Source: Acidobacteriota bacterium
GTDB taxonomy: Bacteria > Acidobacteriota > Holophagae > Holophagales > Holophagaceae
Assembly (NCBI GenBank): GCA_021802985.1
Contig: JAJZQW010000006.1
Span: 1 to 55,659 of the forward strand
Reading direction: 5' to 3'
DNA length: 55,659 nucleotides
Shown here: piece by piece, positions 36,650-44,632 of the stretch
Layout: the number at the start of each line of letters is the position of its first letter
Position numbering within the stretch: the stretch's first letter is position 1
Translations under genes and position numbers: made by a program
The notes under the pieces: model-generated
What the model saw: the letters and a program-made list of their open reading frames with translations, nothing else
Told to the model about the DNA's origin: nothing
Database searches by the model: none

Positions 36650-38877
36650 CCGCCAAACACCCCCGTCAGGAGGTTGCACCGTTCCCCGAGGTTGCACCGT
36701 TGGTTGCACCGTTCGGCGCGACAACGCTGCAACCGGATTTGGGAACGGTGCAACCATCCAACAAGCTGAAAAACGGTGTAGTTGCAAATTCGGCCAAGGC
36801 CGCGGAGGTTCCGCAGGTTGCACCGTTGGTTGCACCGTTCTTCACCCTGGAAGAGGCCGCCGGCCTGGCCCGGGTGAGTCGTCAAGCCCTGGCAAAACGC
36901 CTGGGGAAACTCGGTCTCCTCCAGGAGCGGGTCTCCGAGGAAGGCCACAACAAAGGCCAGGTCTACAAGGTTGTCCTGGCCGAGGACCTCTTCCTGGTCT
37001 ACCCCAACGCCCGCCGCGTCTGGGATGAGCAGCAGAAGTCCCAGTCAGAGCTGGCCGCGATGGCCGCCGCCCAGGCTGCCCCCGCCATCGCCCAGCCCCA
37101 GGAGCCCCGGTCCATCCGGGACATGAAGGACTGGCAGCGCCAGCGCATGGATGCCCGGGTCGGCATCCTCCACTACCTCAACCGCATGGCCCGGGAGCAC
37201 GGCCTCAGCCAGGAACGTGCCGTGGCCCGCCTGATCGCCCAGGCCGATGAGAAGCGCCTTCCCGATGACATCCAGCGGCTCATCCCCCTGGCCAACGCCC
37301 GCTCCGGCCAGTCCGGCGACCGCACCCTCAGCCGGAGGACCCTGCAGCGATGGGCCAAAGAGGCCAAGGGCGGCCTGGATCGTCTGGCCCCGAAGGCCAG
37401 CGACCGGGCCATGCCGAGCTGGCTGCCCCTGCTGCTCGATATCTACCGCCAGCCCCAGGGGCACAGCCTGAGCTGGGCCGTCCAGGCCCTGGCAGGCCAG
37501 CTGCCCGAAGGCGTGAAGCCGCCCAGCTACGACAGCGCCCGGCGCTGGCTGGACAAGGTGGGCGCCGTTGAACGGGAACGCGGGCGGATGCTGCCCCGCG
37601 AGCTCAAGACCATCCAGCCCCACCGCCGCCGGGAGAAGCCCAGCACACCCTTCGACATCCTCACGGCGGACGGCCACACCTTCGACGCCGAGATCGCCCA
37701 CCCCGACCATGGGCGGCCCTTCCGGCCAGAGCTCACGATGGTGGTGGACGTGGCCACCAACCGCATCGTCGGCTGGTCGGCCTGGGAGAAGGAAAGCAGC
37801 TGGTCCGTCCTGGATGCCTTCCGCATGGCGGTCCTGCGGGGCGGCGTCCCCCTCATCTTCTACACGGACAACGGCCCGGGGTACCGAAACGACCGCATGG
37901 AGGCCCTCAAGGCCCGCCTGGGCTACGACCACCGGTTCAGCATCCCCTACAACTCCCAGGCCCGCGGCGTCATCGAGCACATGCAGAAGACCGTCTGGGT
38001 GGACCTGGCGGCGAAGACCTTCAGCACCTATGTCGGAGCCTCCATGGACCGGCAGGCCAAGCAGATCGTCTTCAAGGCCAGCCGCAAGGGCCTTCCCGTG
38101 CTGCCCTCCTGGCAGGCCTTCGTGGCCTTCGTGGAGATGGCCGTGGCGGCGCACAACGCCCGGCCCAGCAAGGCCTGCCCCAAGGCCCTGGACGCCGAGA
38201 CGGGCCGCCACCGCCACTTGAGCCCTGACCAGACCTGGGCCCAGGCCGAGGCCCTGGGATGGAAGCCCGAAGGGCTGCCCATCAGCCTGGACGACTTCCG
38301 GCCTGAGGAGCTGCGCATGGTGCGCCGGGGCGAGATCTCCCTCTTCGGCAACACCTACTTCAGCAAGGAGCTGGCCGAGCTGCACGGCGAAGAGGTCCGC
38401 GTGGCCTTCGATATCCACGATGCCACCCGCATCTGGGTGAGCCGCCAGGACGGCTCCTTCGTCTGCGAGGCGGGCTTCGAGGCCAACAAGAGCGCCTACT
38501 TCCCCAAGCCCTATGTCGAGAGCCTGCGAGAGAAGCGCAAGGAAGGCCAGCGGCAGCGCCTGGAGGCCAAGGCCCAGCGCGTGCTGGGAGAGCCCCTGGA
38601 GCAGGTCGAAGTCCAGGACCTGACTGATGCCCAGCGGGCCCTGGCCGCCGAGGGCTTCAGCCGCCTCACGGACTACCGCCCGGAGGCCATCGAAGACGCC
38701 TCCCCAGAGCCCGAAACCCTGGCCCCCAGTGGCCGCCCAATCTTCCAGAACGACATCGAGTACTACCGCTGGGCCCAAGCCCATCCCGAGGCCCTGGATG
38801 ACCAGGAAGCCCGAGAGATCCACCTCCGCATCCAAGCGGACCCCGCGCTCCAGGCCGTGCTGGGCCTGGGCGCCTGA
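36646..38877 (+). CDS. Mu-type DDE transposase (MuA-like)
   Basis: Catalyses strand transfer for integration and replicative transposition of the phage. 743 residues: N-terminal winged-helix/Mu DNA-binding region (about 60-100; FTLEEAAGLARVSRQALAKR), further HTH domains, the RNase H-like core with D342 (LTADGHTF), D408 (FYTDNGPGY) and E444 (RGVIEHMQ; D-35-E), a beta-barrel domain (GNTYFSKELAELHG) and a C-terminal region for MuB contact. GTG at 36646 overlaps the upstream stop. The first 65 residues are low-complexity (VAPLVAPF repeats) because the DNA there carries seven 12-bp repeats. Somewhat longer than Mu A (663). Confidence 0.95.
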   Translation: MTAKHPRQEVAPFPEVAPLVAPFGATTLQPDLGTVQPSNKLKNGVVANSAKAAEVPQVAPLVAPFFTLEEAAGLARVSRQALAKRLGKLGLLQERVSEEGHNKGQVYKVVLAEDLFLVYPNARRVWDEQQKSQSELAAMAAAQAAPAIAQPQEPRSIRDMKDWQRQRMDARVGILHYLNRMAREHGLSQERAVARLIAQADEKRLPDDIQRLIPLANARSGQSGDRTLSRRTLQRWAKEAKGGLDRLAPKASDRAMPSWLPLLLDIYRQPQGHSLSWAVQALAGQLPEGVKPPSYDSARRWLDKVGAVERERGRMLPRELKTIQPHRRREKPSTPFDILTADGHTFDAEIAHPDHGRPFRPELTMVVDVATNRIVGWSAWEKESSWSVLDAFRMAVLRGGVPLIFYTDNGPGYRNDRMEALKARLGYDHRFSIPYNSQARGVIEHMQKTVWVDLAAKTFSTYVGASMDRQAKQIVFKASRKGLPVLPSWQAFVAFVEMAVAAHNARPSKACPKALDAETGRHRHLSPDQTWAQAEALGWKPEGLPISLDDFRPEELRMVRRGEISLFGNTYFSKELAELHGEEVRVAFDIHDATRIWVSRQDGSFVCEAGFEANKSAYFPKPYVESLREKRKEGQRQRLEAKAQRVLGEPLEQVEVQDLTDAQRALAAEGFSRLTDYRPEAIEDASPEPETLAPSGRPIFQNDIEYYRWAQAHPEALDDQEAREIHLRIQADPALQAVLGLGA
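36672..36839. repeat. 12-bp iterons in the 5' end of the transposase gene
   Basis: GGTTGCACCGTT occurs exactly five times forward (starts 36672, 36690, 36702, 36816, 36828), once exactly inverted (36744-36755) and once inverted with one mismatch (36723-36734). Copies at 36690/36702 and 36816/36828 are perfect tandem pairs. They sit in coding DNA and produce the repeated peptide VAPLVAPF. Possible internal enhancer for transposition or a regulator-binding array. Confidence 0.85.
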
Positions 38878-38912
38878 CCCCCACCACCCTCATCCCCCTC
38901 ACAGGAGGCCCT

Positions 38913-39662
38913 TTGAAACCCACCTTCGCCCTCGTCAGCAACGTGGAGCGCCTGATGGCCGGAATGGCCATCGTCCACCAGCGCGGCGCCATGGAGGCCG
39001 GCATGATGCTGGTCACCAGCGAGCCCGGCTTCGGCAAAACCGAGACCCTGCGCTGGTACGTGTCGCAGCAGCCCTACGCGGTCTACGTCCGCGCCAAGAG
39101 CGGCTGGACCCGCCACTGGTTCCTCAACGATCTGCTGGCGGCCCTGGGCGTGAGCCCCCAGCGCCTCACCGAAGACATGTTCCGCCAGGCCGTGAGCGCC
39201 CTGGAGGCCCGTCCCTACACCGTGGTGGTGGACGAGGTGGAGCACGCCCTGGCCGATCACGCCGTGATGGAGGCCATCCGCGACGTCAGCGATGCCACCA
39301 AGATCCCCGTGGTCCTGGTGGGCATGGACCAGGTGAAGGACCGGATCCGCAGCCGCTACCCCCAGATCAGCAGCCGCATCGCGGTCATCGTCTACTTCCA
39401 GCCCGTCAGCCGCGAGGACGTCACCAAGGCCGCCAGCACCCTCCTGGATGGCGTGAAGCTGGACCAGGACCTGGTCGAGGAGATCCACCGCCAGTGCGAG
39501 GGCCGGATGCGTCTGGTCATGAACGCCCTGGGCAACTGCGAGCGCGTGGCCCGCCAGCGCAAGGCGAGCGCCTTGGCCCTGAAGGACGTGGAGGGCCAGG
39601 AGCTGATCCACGACTGGCAGTCCAAGCGCCCCCGCCTCGTCAAGCTGCAGAGGCAGGCGTGA
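38913..39662 (+). CDS. MuB-like AAA+ target-selection ATPase
   Basis: ATP-dependent DNA-binding protein that delivers target DNA to the transposase and gives target immunity in Mu. 249 residues: Walker A SEPGFGKTE (about residue 36), Walker B YTVVVDEVEHAL (about residue 103), sensor region PVVLVGMDQVK and an AAA+ lid. Start is TTG at 38913 with a strong AGGAGG five bases before it; the next in-frame Met is at residue 15, inside the fold. The N-terminal HTH of Mu B (312 residues) is shortened. Follows the transposase by 35 bp. Confidence 0.9.
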   Translation: MKPTFALVSNVERLMAGMAIVHQRGAMEAGMMLVTSEPGFGKTETLRWYVSQQPYAVYVRAKSGWTRHWFLNDLLAALGVSPQRLTEDMFRQAVSALEARPYTVVVDEVEHALADHAVMEAIRDVSDATKIPVVLVGMDQVKDRIRSRYPQISSRIAVIVYFQPVSREDVTKAASTLLDGVKLDQDLVEEIHRQCEGRMRLVMNALGNCERVARQRKASALALKDVEGQELIHDWQSKRPRLVKLQRQA

Positions 39663-40213
39663 GCGGACCGAATCCCAGCACAGCCATCCTGCGAGCCATG
39701 GCGGGCCGACTCGGCCGCATCGCCTTCGGTGCCCTGGTGGAGGACACGGGCCTGACCCGTCTCCAAGTGCGGGATGGGCTCACGACCCTCCGAGGGCGCG
39801 GCCTGGCCGAGATGGCCTGGCGCGGCACCTGGAAGCTCACGCCAAAGGGCGCCGAGGCCGCCGGCCAGGGGCTGGAGTTGAAGCCTGGCCCCGCGGGCCC
39901 GAAGCCCACCTCCGCCGTGCCCCACCACTTCCGGTCCCGCCTGTGGCGGGCGCTCCGGATGATGCGCAAGTCCACCATCCACGGGCTGCTGGTGCCAGCC
40001 TCCAACCCCTCCGACGGCAACCCCTACGAGAGCGCCAAGAAGTACCTGGATGCCCTGGTGAAGGCCGGATTCGTGAAGCGCATGCCCCACAAGGAGGGCA
40101 ACCGCACCATCTACGCCCTCGTCCGCGACAGCGGGCCTCTCCCTCCTCAATGGAACAAGCGCCAGGGCCGTGTCTTCGACGCCAACACCCAGGAGGTCTT
40201 CGATGTGGCTTGA
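39659..40213 (+). CDS. Winged-helix protein, early region
   Basis: 184-residue protein with what look like two winged-helix modules: residues 5-65 (ILRAMAGRLGRIAFGALVED, LTRLQVRDGLTTLRGRG) and about 95-160 (LWRALRMMRKSTIHGLLV, KYLDALVKAGFVKRM). Start GTG 39659 overlaps the MuB-like stop (GTGA). Similar double-wHTH proteins occur after MuB in transposable phages, but I do not know a function. A DNA-binding role is inferred from the fold only. Confidence 0.65.
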   Translation: MSGPNPSTAILRAMAGRLGRIAFGALVEDTGLTRLQVRDGLTTLRGRGLAEMAWRGTWKLTPKGAEAAGQGLELKPGPAGPKPTSAVPHHFRSRLWRALRMMRKSTIHGLLVPASNPSDGNPYESAKKYLDALVKAGFVKRMPHKEGNRTIYALVRDSGPLPPQWNKRQGRVFDANTQEVFDVA

Positions 40214-40532
40214 GCTCCTGAGAGACCAGGTCTCCCAGCGTGGCCCGGGCGGCCTGGGCGCCGTGGCCGCTGAACTGGGCTACAGCAAGTCCGCCCTGAG
40301 TCTGGTGCTGAACGGCAAGTACGACAGCAGCACCGCTCGGATCGAAGCCGCCGTCCTGCGGACCTTCGGGTCCATCCGCTGCCCCTTCGAGGAGCGCGAC
40401 CTGTCCGCCGCCGACTGCCGCTTCTGGCGCCAGTGCGACCGCCCCACCTCATCCCCCTGGGCCCAGCACCACTGGGCCGCCTGCCAGTCCTGTTCCCACA
40501 ACGCCTCATCCCATGGAGCATCCCGTGTTTGA
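40203..40532 (+). CDS. HTH protein with cysteine-rich C-terminus
   Basis: 109 residues. The N-terminal part (about 8-52; GGLGAVAAELGYSKSALSLV, LNGKYDSSTARIEAAVLRTF) is a LacI/XRE-like helix-turn-helix. Cysteines follow in CPFEERDL, DCRFWRQC and AACQSC, which could bind a metal. Overlaps the previous gene by 11 bases and the next by 20. Such proteins are found in early regions of Mu-like phages; function unknown. Confidence 0.65.
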   Translation: MWLELLRDQVSQRGPGGLGAVAAELGYSKSALSLVLNGKYDSSTARIEAAVLRTFGSIRCPFEERDLSAADCRFWRQCDRPTSSPWAQHHWAACQSCSHNASSHGASRV

Positions 40533-40935
40533 ACGCCTGAAGACCCTCCTCAAGCCCGCCAACGTCCAGGGGGATGGCCCCCGCGTGGCCATCCGTAATG
40601 CGGACCGCCTCAATGCGCTGGCCGCTCCCCCGGCCCCCATCCCCACCGCCCCCGCCTACGCCTACCCGGGCTATGGCTACGTCTCCATGGCCCTCACCTG
40701 CTTGGAGGCCATCGGGCTGATGACGGATGTCACCAGCATGGAAACCGCCTCGGCGGCCATCACCGAGCTGGTGCGGCGGGGCATCCACCTGGAACCCATC
40801 GACTGGGTGCTGGTCGAGCACTGCCACGGCGCCCAGGGCGAGTCCATCCCAACCCTGGCCCAGATCCAGGCCGCCTTCCGCGAGCGGCTGGTGGTGCTGG
40901 GCTTCACCGCCGTCAACCAGGCCGCCGCCGCATAG
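40513..40935 (+). CDS. Hypothetical early-region protein
   Basis: Unrecognised 140-residue protein. It starts MEHPVFERLKTLLKP (ATG 40513; GTG 40525 is an alternative), has a Pro/Ala/Tyr-rich linker (about 38-55) and then a helical part with SAAITELVRRGIHLEPIDWV. No signal peptide or catalytic motif visible. It overlaps the preceding gene and so is likely co-translated. Confidence 0.55.
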   Translation: MEHPVFERLKTLLKPANVQGDGPRVAIRNADRLNALAAPPAPIPTAPAYAYPGYGYVSMALTCLEAIGLMTDVTSMETASAAITELVRRGIHLEPIDWVLVEHCHGAQGESIPTLAQIQAAFRERLVVLGFTAVNQAAAA

Positions 40936-40940
40936 CGCCC

Positions 40941-41045
40941 ATGAGCACTGTCCTGGCCTGGATCATCTCCCCCCTCTGGCTGCCCATCCTGGGCGCCCTT
41001 CACCTGCGGGACGCCCTTCGGCGCCGCCGCTTCATCCGCCACTAG
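40941..41045 (+). CDS. Possible 34-residue membrane peptide
   Basis: Short frame MSTVLAWIISPLWLPILGAL followed by a basic tail (RDALRRRRFIRH): one hydrophobic helix plus positive charges, the usual form of a small phage membrane peptide. It fits exactly between two genes, five bases after one and ten before the next, but has no clear ribosome binding site. Function unknown; in the position where Mu has small host-affecting genes. Confidence 0.4.
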   Translation: MSTVLAWIISPLWLPILGALHLRDALRRRRFIRH

Positions 41046-41055
41046 GAGCAACCGC

Positions 41056-41673
41056 ATGACCAAGAATCCCAAGATCCCCGAGGGCTATCGGCAGAACGCC
41101 AACGGCGACCTGGTCCTCATCCAGAACATCCGCGAGATCGACCTGCTGCGGGACGAGCTGGTGGTCGGCATCGCCGCCCGGGCGCGGGAGAAGTCCGGCG
41201 AGCTCTCGGAATTCAAGACCACTGTTATGGACGAGGTCCAGGCCTTCGTCCAGGAGAGCGCCGCCCGCTTCAAGGCCAAGCTCGGTGGCACCAAGGGAAA
41301 CCTCAGCCTCATTTCCTTCGACGGCCGCTTCAAGGTGGTCGTGGCCAGCCAGGACAACCTCTGCTTCGACGAACGGCTCAAGGTCGCGGAATCGCTCATC
41401 CACAAGTGCATCAAGAAGTGGAGCGACGGCGCCGACGCCAACCTCATGGCCCTGGTAAACGATGCCTTCCAGGTGGACAAGGCCGGAAACGTGAGCATCC
41501 GCCGCGTCCTGGGCCTGCGCCAGCTCGACATCGACGACAAGGACTGGAAGCGGGCCATGGACGCCATCTCCGAATCTGTCCAGGTCGTGGGGTCCAAGAG
41601 CTACCTCCGCATCTACGAACGGACGGAGACCGGCGAGTACCTGCCCATCTCCCTCGACGTGGCGGGGGTGTAG
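41056..41673 (+). CDS. DUF3164 phage protein
   Basis: 205-residue protein of the DUF3164 family, found in early regions of Mu-like phages, function unknown. N-terminal NANGDLVLIQNIREIDLLRD, central TKGNLSLISFDGRFKVVVAS (a family signature) and C-terminal DDKDWKRAMDAISESVQVVG followed by KSYLRIYER. AGGAG precedes the ATG by nine bases. No enzyme motif visible. Confidence 0.85.
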   Translation: MTKNPKIPEGYRQNANGDLVLIQNIREIDLLRDELVVGIAARAREKSGELSEFKTTVMDEVQAFVQESAARFKAKLGGTKGNLSLISFDGRFKVVVASQDNLCFDERLKVAESLIHKCIKKWSDGADANLMALVNDAFQVDKAGNVSIRRVLGLRQLDIDDKDWKRAMDAISESVQVVGSKSYLRIYERTETGEYLPISLDVAGV

Positions 41674-41675
41674 CC

Positions 41676-42065
41676 ATGGAGCAGCTCCAGGTCGATTTGG
41701 CCTCCCCCCGCCTTCCCATGGCCTACCTCAGCGCCCCCATGAGCGCCCCGTCGGCCATTGATCGCATGCACCACTACCTGAACGCCCGGCGGGCCTCCCA
41801 CGAGCTGTGGGAGGCCGAGGTCCTCCACTACTGCCCCCACACGAACAGCCCATCCATCGGCAGCTCCGACGTGGGCTACGAATCCTGGATGGCCATGGAT
41901 CTCGAAGTCCTGCGCCGCTGCGACTTCATCGTCATGGCCGGGAACTGGAACGAAAGCCCCGGCTGCCGCCGCGAACTGGCCATGGCCATGCACCTGGGGA
42001 AACCCGTGGTCTACACCGTGGAGGCCGCCGTCGCCCTCTACCAGGAACTGCGGCAGGCCGCCTGA
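41676..42065 (+). CDS. DUF4406 / nucleoside deoxyribosyltransferase-like protein
   Basis: 129 residues with the Rossmann-like pattern of DUF4406: MAYLSAPMSAP near the start, SWMAMDLEVLRRCDFIVM in the middle and NESPGCRRELAMAMHLGKPV after it. Relatives are annotated as nucleoside 2-deoxyribosyltransferase-like and may act on nucleotides or hypermodified bases; that is family knowledge, not shown here. Its stop overlaps the start of the sigma factor gene (TGATG). Confidence 0.72.
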   Translation: MEQLQVDLASPRLPMAYLSAPMSAPSAIDRMHHYLNARRASHELWEAEVLHYCPHTNSPSIGSSDVGYESWMAMDLEVLRRCDFIVMAGNWNESPGCRRELAMAMHLGKPVVYTVEAAVALYQELRQAA

Positions 42066-43066
42066 TGTCCTCCGAGCCTTCCACCGCCCGGCCCCTGGCC
42101 GTCTGGGTCCGCATCCAGGACCAGGACTTCCTCTGGACGCCAGGGGAGGGCCTGGACCCCGCCGTCGCCGCCACCGTGGAGAACTGGGTCTGGAAGCGGG
42201 CCCGCGCGCTATCCCGCTCGGCGGCCATGGTCGGCCTGGCGGTGGAGGACCTGGTCCAGGAGGGCCGCATTGGTGCGCTCCGGGCCGCCCGCACCTTCGA
42301 GCCTGGCCACGCCGCCAATTTCCTCACCTGGGCCGTCTACTGGATCCGCAACGCCATGGTGGACGCCCTCGACGGATCGGGCGACATCAACATCCCCCGC
42401 GACCTGCGCCGATCTCTCCGCAGGAATGGCCAGCAGCCGCCCGTGTTCAGCCTCGACGCAGCCGTCCCAGGAAGCCCCGAGGATGGCCCCAACCCCACCA
42501 CCTGGGCGGCCCTTCTGCCCTCCGACCCCGAGCCCACGGATGATCTGGGGCAGCGGGCCCGCATGGCCCTCCGGGCCGCCCTGGAGACCCTGCGCCCCCA
42601 GGACCGCGACGTGCTGCTCCGCCGCTTCGGCTTCCGGGGCGAGCCCGAAACCCTCGAATCCATCGCCAAGGACTGGGGCCTGACCCGCCAGCGCATCAGC
42701 CAGATCGAGTCTCGCGCCAAGCTGCGCCTCAGAGCCGCCCTGTCGCCCCAACCCACACCACGCGCCCCACGTCCTCCACGGGGGCAGAAAGGACCAGCCA
42801 TGCCCTCCTACGCTCGCCAACTGACCATCGGCGATGCCATCCGCGACCGCGACCGCAAGGCCAAGGCGAAAGCCAAGACCGAGGCCATCGCCCGGAAGAA
42901 CCGCAAGAAGGCCGCCGCCGGCACGCCCCTCTTCCACCTGGAACCCAATGGCCGACTGGACCTCCGCGCCTCCTGTCCCGACTGCGAGCCCATCGGTTCG
43001 GGCCTCTGCCAGGGCCGTGTCTGCGAATGCTGCGGCGGATCCGGCGTGGCGGAGCCGATGCCGTGA
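42065..43066 (+). CDS. Phage-encoded sigma-70 family factor with Zn-finger-like tail
   Basis: 333-residue sigma-70-like protein. Region 2 is at about residues 35-110 (LAVEDLVQEGRIGALRAART, NFLTWAVYWIRNAMV) and region 4 at about 170-225 (LETLRPQDRDVLLRRFGF, LESIAKDWGLTRQRISQIES). The region 2 form with LTWAVYWIRNAM resembles group 2/3 sigma factors rather than ECF types. About 100 further residues include a Lys/Ala-rich stretch and a CxxC cluster (CPDCEPIG, CQGRVCECCGGSG) similar to a DnaJ-type zinc finger. An ATG at 42800 inside the same frame could start a separate small protein, but there is no stop before it. Likely directs host RNA polymerase to phage promoters. Confidence 0.85.
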   Translation: MSSEPSTARPLAVWVRIQDQDFLWTPGEGLDPAVAATVENWVWKRARALSRSAAMVGLAVEDLVQEGRIGALRAARTFEPGHAANFLTWAVYWIRNAMVDALDGSGDINIPRDLRRSLRRNGQQPPVFSLDAAVPGSPEDGPNPTTWAALLPSDPEPTDDLGQRARMALRAALETLRPQDRDVLLRRFGFRGEPETLESIAKDWGLTRQRISQIESRAKLRLRAALSPQPTPRAPRPPRGQKGPAMPSYARQLTIGDAIRDRDRKAKAKAKTEAIARKNRKKAAAGTPLFHLEPNGRLDLRASCPDCEPIGSGLCQGRVCECCGGSGVAEPMP

Positions 43067-43863
43067 GCGAGTTCCTGGCTCTCGACCTCCCCGAACTCCG
43101 CCGCCGCATGGAGGACCACAAGGCCACGCGGCCCACGGACATCTTTAGTCCCGAGATGAAGCCCTGGATGAAGAAGAAGGACAGCATCGCCTTCGCCATC
43201 GAGCTGAAGGAGGCCGAGGCCGCCCAGAAGCCCTTCTACATCACCGTCCCTCCCCAGCCCATCGAACGGCCTGTCCAGCCCCTGCTCCGGCTGCGCAAAG
43301 ACAAGACCTCCAAGCCCATAACCCAGGAGGTGCGCCATGACCCCAGCCCCGGGAAAGCCGGGGCGCCTGGCGCCCCCATCAAAGAGGCCTCCATGCCCCG
43401 AGCCAATCCCAGCCATCACCGCAACCCCCAGGACCGCATCGAGCACCTGGTGGAGCGCATCCAGGCCGCCACCCGAAAGGGCGAAAAGCTCTACTGGGCG
43501 CAGCAGGAGGTCCGCGACCTCTGCCAGGCCCATGGCCTGGAGGTGCCCCCCGAAGCCCAGAAGAGGGAGCGCGGCACTACCAAGCAAGATGCCCCCCCCC
43601 ATCACTTGCAGGATGCGCTTGGTCAGGAGGGCGCCATGCAGCCTGAGCCCAAGCCCGCACTGCCAGTCCAGGCCGCGCCAGAGCGCCTCCAGCCCCTGCC
43701 CGAAGTGGCTGGCCGGTTCCGCGCCCTTCGGACCCAGGCCCTGGAGCTGCTCCCCCTGTGCCAGGGCCTTTCTGGTGAAGAAGCCAAGGCCGTCGAGCGT
43801 CAGATCGACCTCCTGGCCGATGTCCTCGCCGTGGGCGTGCGCCTGGCGCACGAAGTCGCATGA
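43063..43863 (+). CDS. Hypothetical early-region protein, Pro/Gln-rich
   Basis: Unrecognised 266-residue protein starting at GTG 43063, overlapping the sigma factor stop (GTGA). Mostly hydrophilic: an N-terminal SEFLALDLPELRRRMEDHK, a Pro-rich middle (PPQPIERPVQPLLRL) and a helical C-terminus (RALRTQALELLPLCQGLS). It contains a GC-rich run of eight C at 43591-43598, a possible slippage site. No known domain; expression with the early operon is inferred from overlap. Confidence 0.5.
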   Translation: MSEFLALDLPELRRRMEDHKATRPTDIFSPEMKPWMKKKDSIAFAIELKEAEAAQKPFYITVPPQPIERPVQPLLRLRKDKTSKPITQEVRHDPSPGKAGAPGAPIKEASMPRANPSHHRNPQDRIEHLVERIQAATRKGEKLYWAQQEVRDLCQAHGLEVPPEAQKRERGTTKQDAPPHHLQDALGQEGAMQPEPKPALPVQAAPERLQPLPEVAGRFRALRTQALELLPLCQGLSGEEAKAVERQIDLLADVLAVGVRLAHEVA

Positions 43864-43973
43864 AGCGCCGCGAACGCCGCTCCCACCAAGGCTGGACCCG
43901 CATCCTGTTCATCGACCTGACCGAGCTGTGGGACCGGCTCATCCGGCCTCGCCTGTTCGGAGTGCAGCCATGA
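43860..43973 (+). CDS. Possible 37-residue basic peptide
   Basis: Short frame MKRRERRSHQGWTRILFIDL ending LIRPRLFGVQP; ATG overlaps the previous stop (ATGA), and its stop overlaps the next ATG in the same way. The perfect tiling between two genes is the main evidence. Function unknown. Confidence 0.45.
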   Translation: MKRRERRSHQGWTRILFIDLTELWDRLIRPRLFGVQP

Positions 43974-44194
43974 CCCGCCGATCCATCGCCCTCGCCGTCT
44001 GGTACGAGATCCGGGGCCAGCGCCAGGCCCACGCCATGGTGCTCCACGACCAGCCCTTCCAGCGCCTCAGCCCCTCCGAGGCCGGCACGGCCCTCTGTGG
44101 CGCCGAGGTGCCCGAAGGCAGCCCTGTGCAGTTCGACAGTGACTTCCACGACTGCGCTGCCTGCAAGGCCGCCATGACGCAGAAGGTGGGATAG
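43970..44194 (+). CDS. Small CxxC protein
   Basis: 74 residues, no known family. It has a Cys in GTALCGAEV and a C-terminal HDCAACKAAM, which could form a metal site. ATG overlaps the previous peptide stop; three bases separate it from gemA. Seen only as part of the early operon tiling. Confidence 0.5.
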   Translation: MTRRSIALAVWYEIRGQRQAHAMVLHDQPFQRLSPSEAGTALCGAEVPEGSPVQFDSDFHDCAACKAAMTQKVG

Positions 44195-44197
44195 GCC

Positions 44198-44632
44198 ATG
44201 ACCGATCCCCGCCGCACCCGCGACCTCGCCCGCATCCACCTGGCCAAGAAGGAACTGGGCCTGGAGGAGGACACCTACCGCGCCCTGCTGAAGGCCACCA
44301 CCGGCAAAGACAGCGCCGGGGCCTTGGGGCCGGGCGAGCGGTGGAAGGTGCTGCTGGAGCTGGGGCGGCTGGGGGCGAAGTCCGGGGCCATGGCTGGCAC
44401 CGCCTCATCCCATCCCGGCAAGCCCGCCATGGTGCCCGTGGAGGCCGTGGCCCTCATCTCCAAGATCGAAGCCCAGCTGGCCGAGGCCAAGCGCCCCTGG
44501 GCCTACGCCCACGGCATCGCCTGGCGAATGTTCAAGAAGGCCCAGGTCCAGCACTGCGAGCCCGACGAGCTGCGGAAGATCGTCGCGGCCCTCTCCTACG
44601 ACGCCAAGCGCCATGGCCGCGATGAAGGTTGA
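44198..44632 (+). CDS. gemA: GemA-like protein (Mu gp16, DUF1018)
   Basis: 144-residue member of the GemA/DUF1018 family, which in Mu modulates host gene expression and DNA supercoiling. Family pattern: RRTRDLARIHLAKKELGL, EEDTYRALLKATTGKDSAG at the start and YAHGIAWRMFKKAQVQHCEP, LRKIVAALSYDAKRHG at the end. Last gene of the early operon; the 231-bp control region follows. In Mu, mor comes directly next; here mor is 1.8 kb further on. Confidence 0.9.
   Translation: MTDPRRTRDLARIHLAKKELGLEEDTYRALLKATTGKDSAGALGPGERWKVLLELGRLGAKSGAMAGTASSHPGKPAMVPVEAVALISKIEAQLAEAKRPWAYAHGIAWRMFKKAQVQHCEPDELRKIVAALSYDAKRHGRDEG

Noticed and set aside
36672..36839. CRISPR-like array
   Set aside because: Repeats are only 12 bp, irregularly spaced, in both orientations and within an intact coding frame. 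No cas genes are present.
36646..38877. Insertion sequence of the IS3/IS481 or Tn7 (TnsB) type
   Set aside because: The DDE gene is followed by MuB, GemA, Mor and head genes in Mu order, so it belongs to a phage and not to a stand-alone IS or Tn7-like element.
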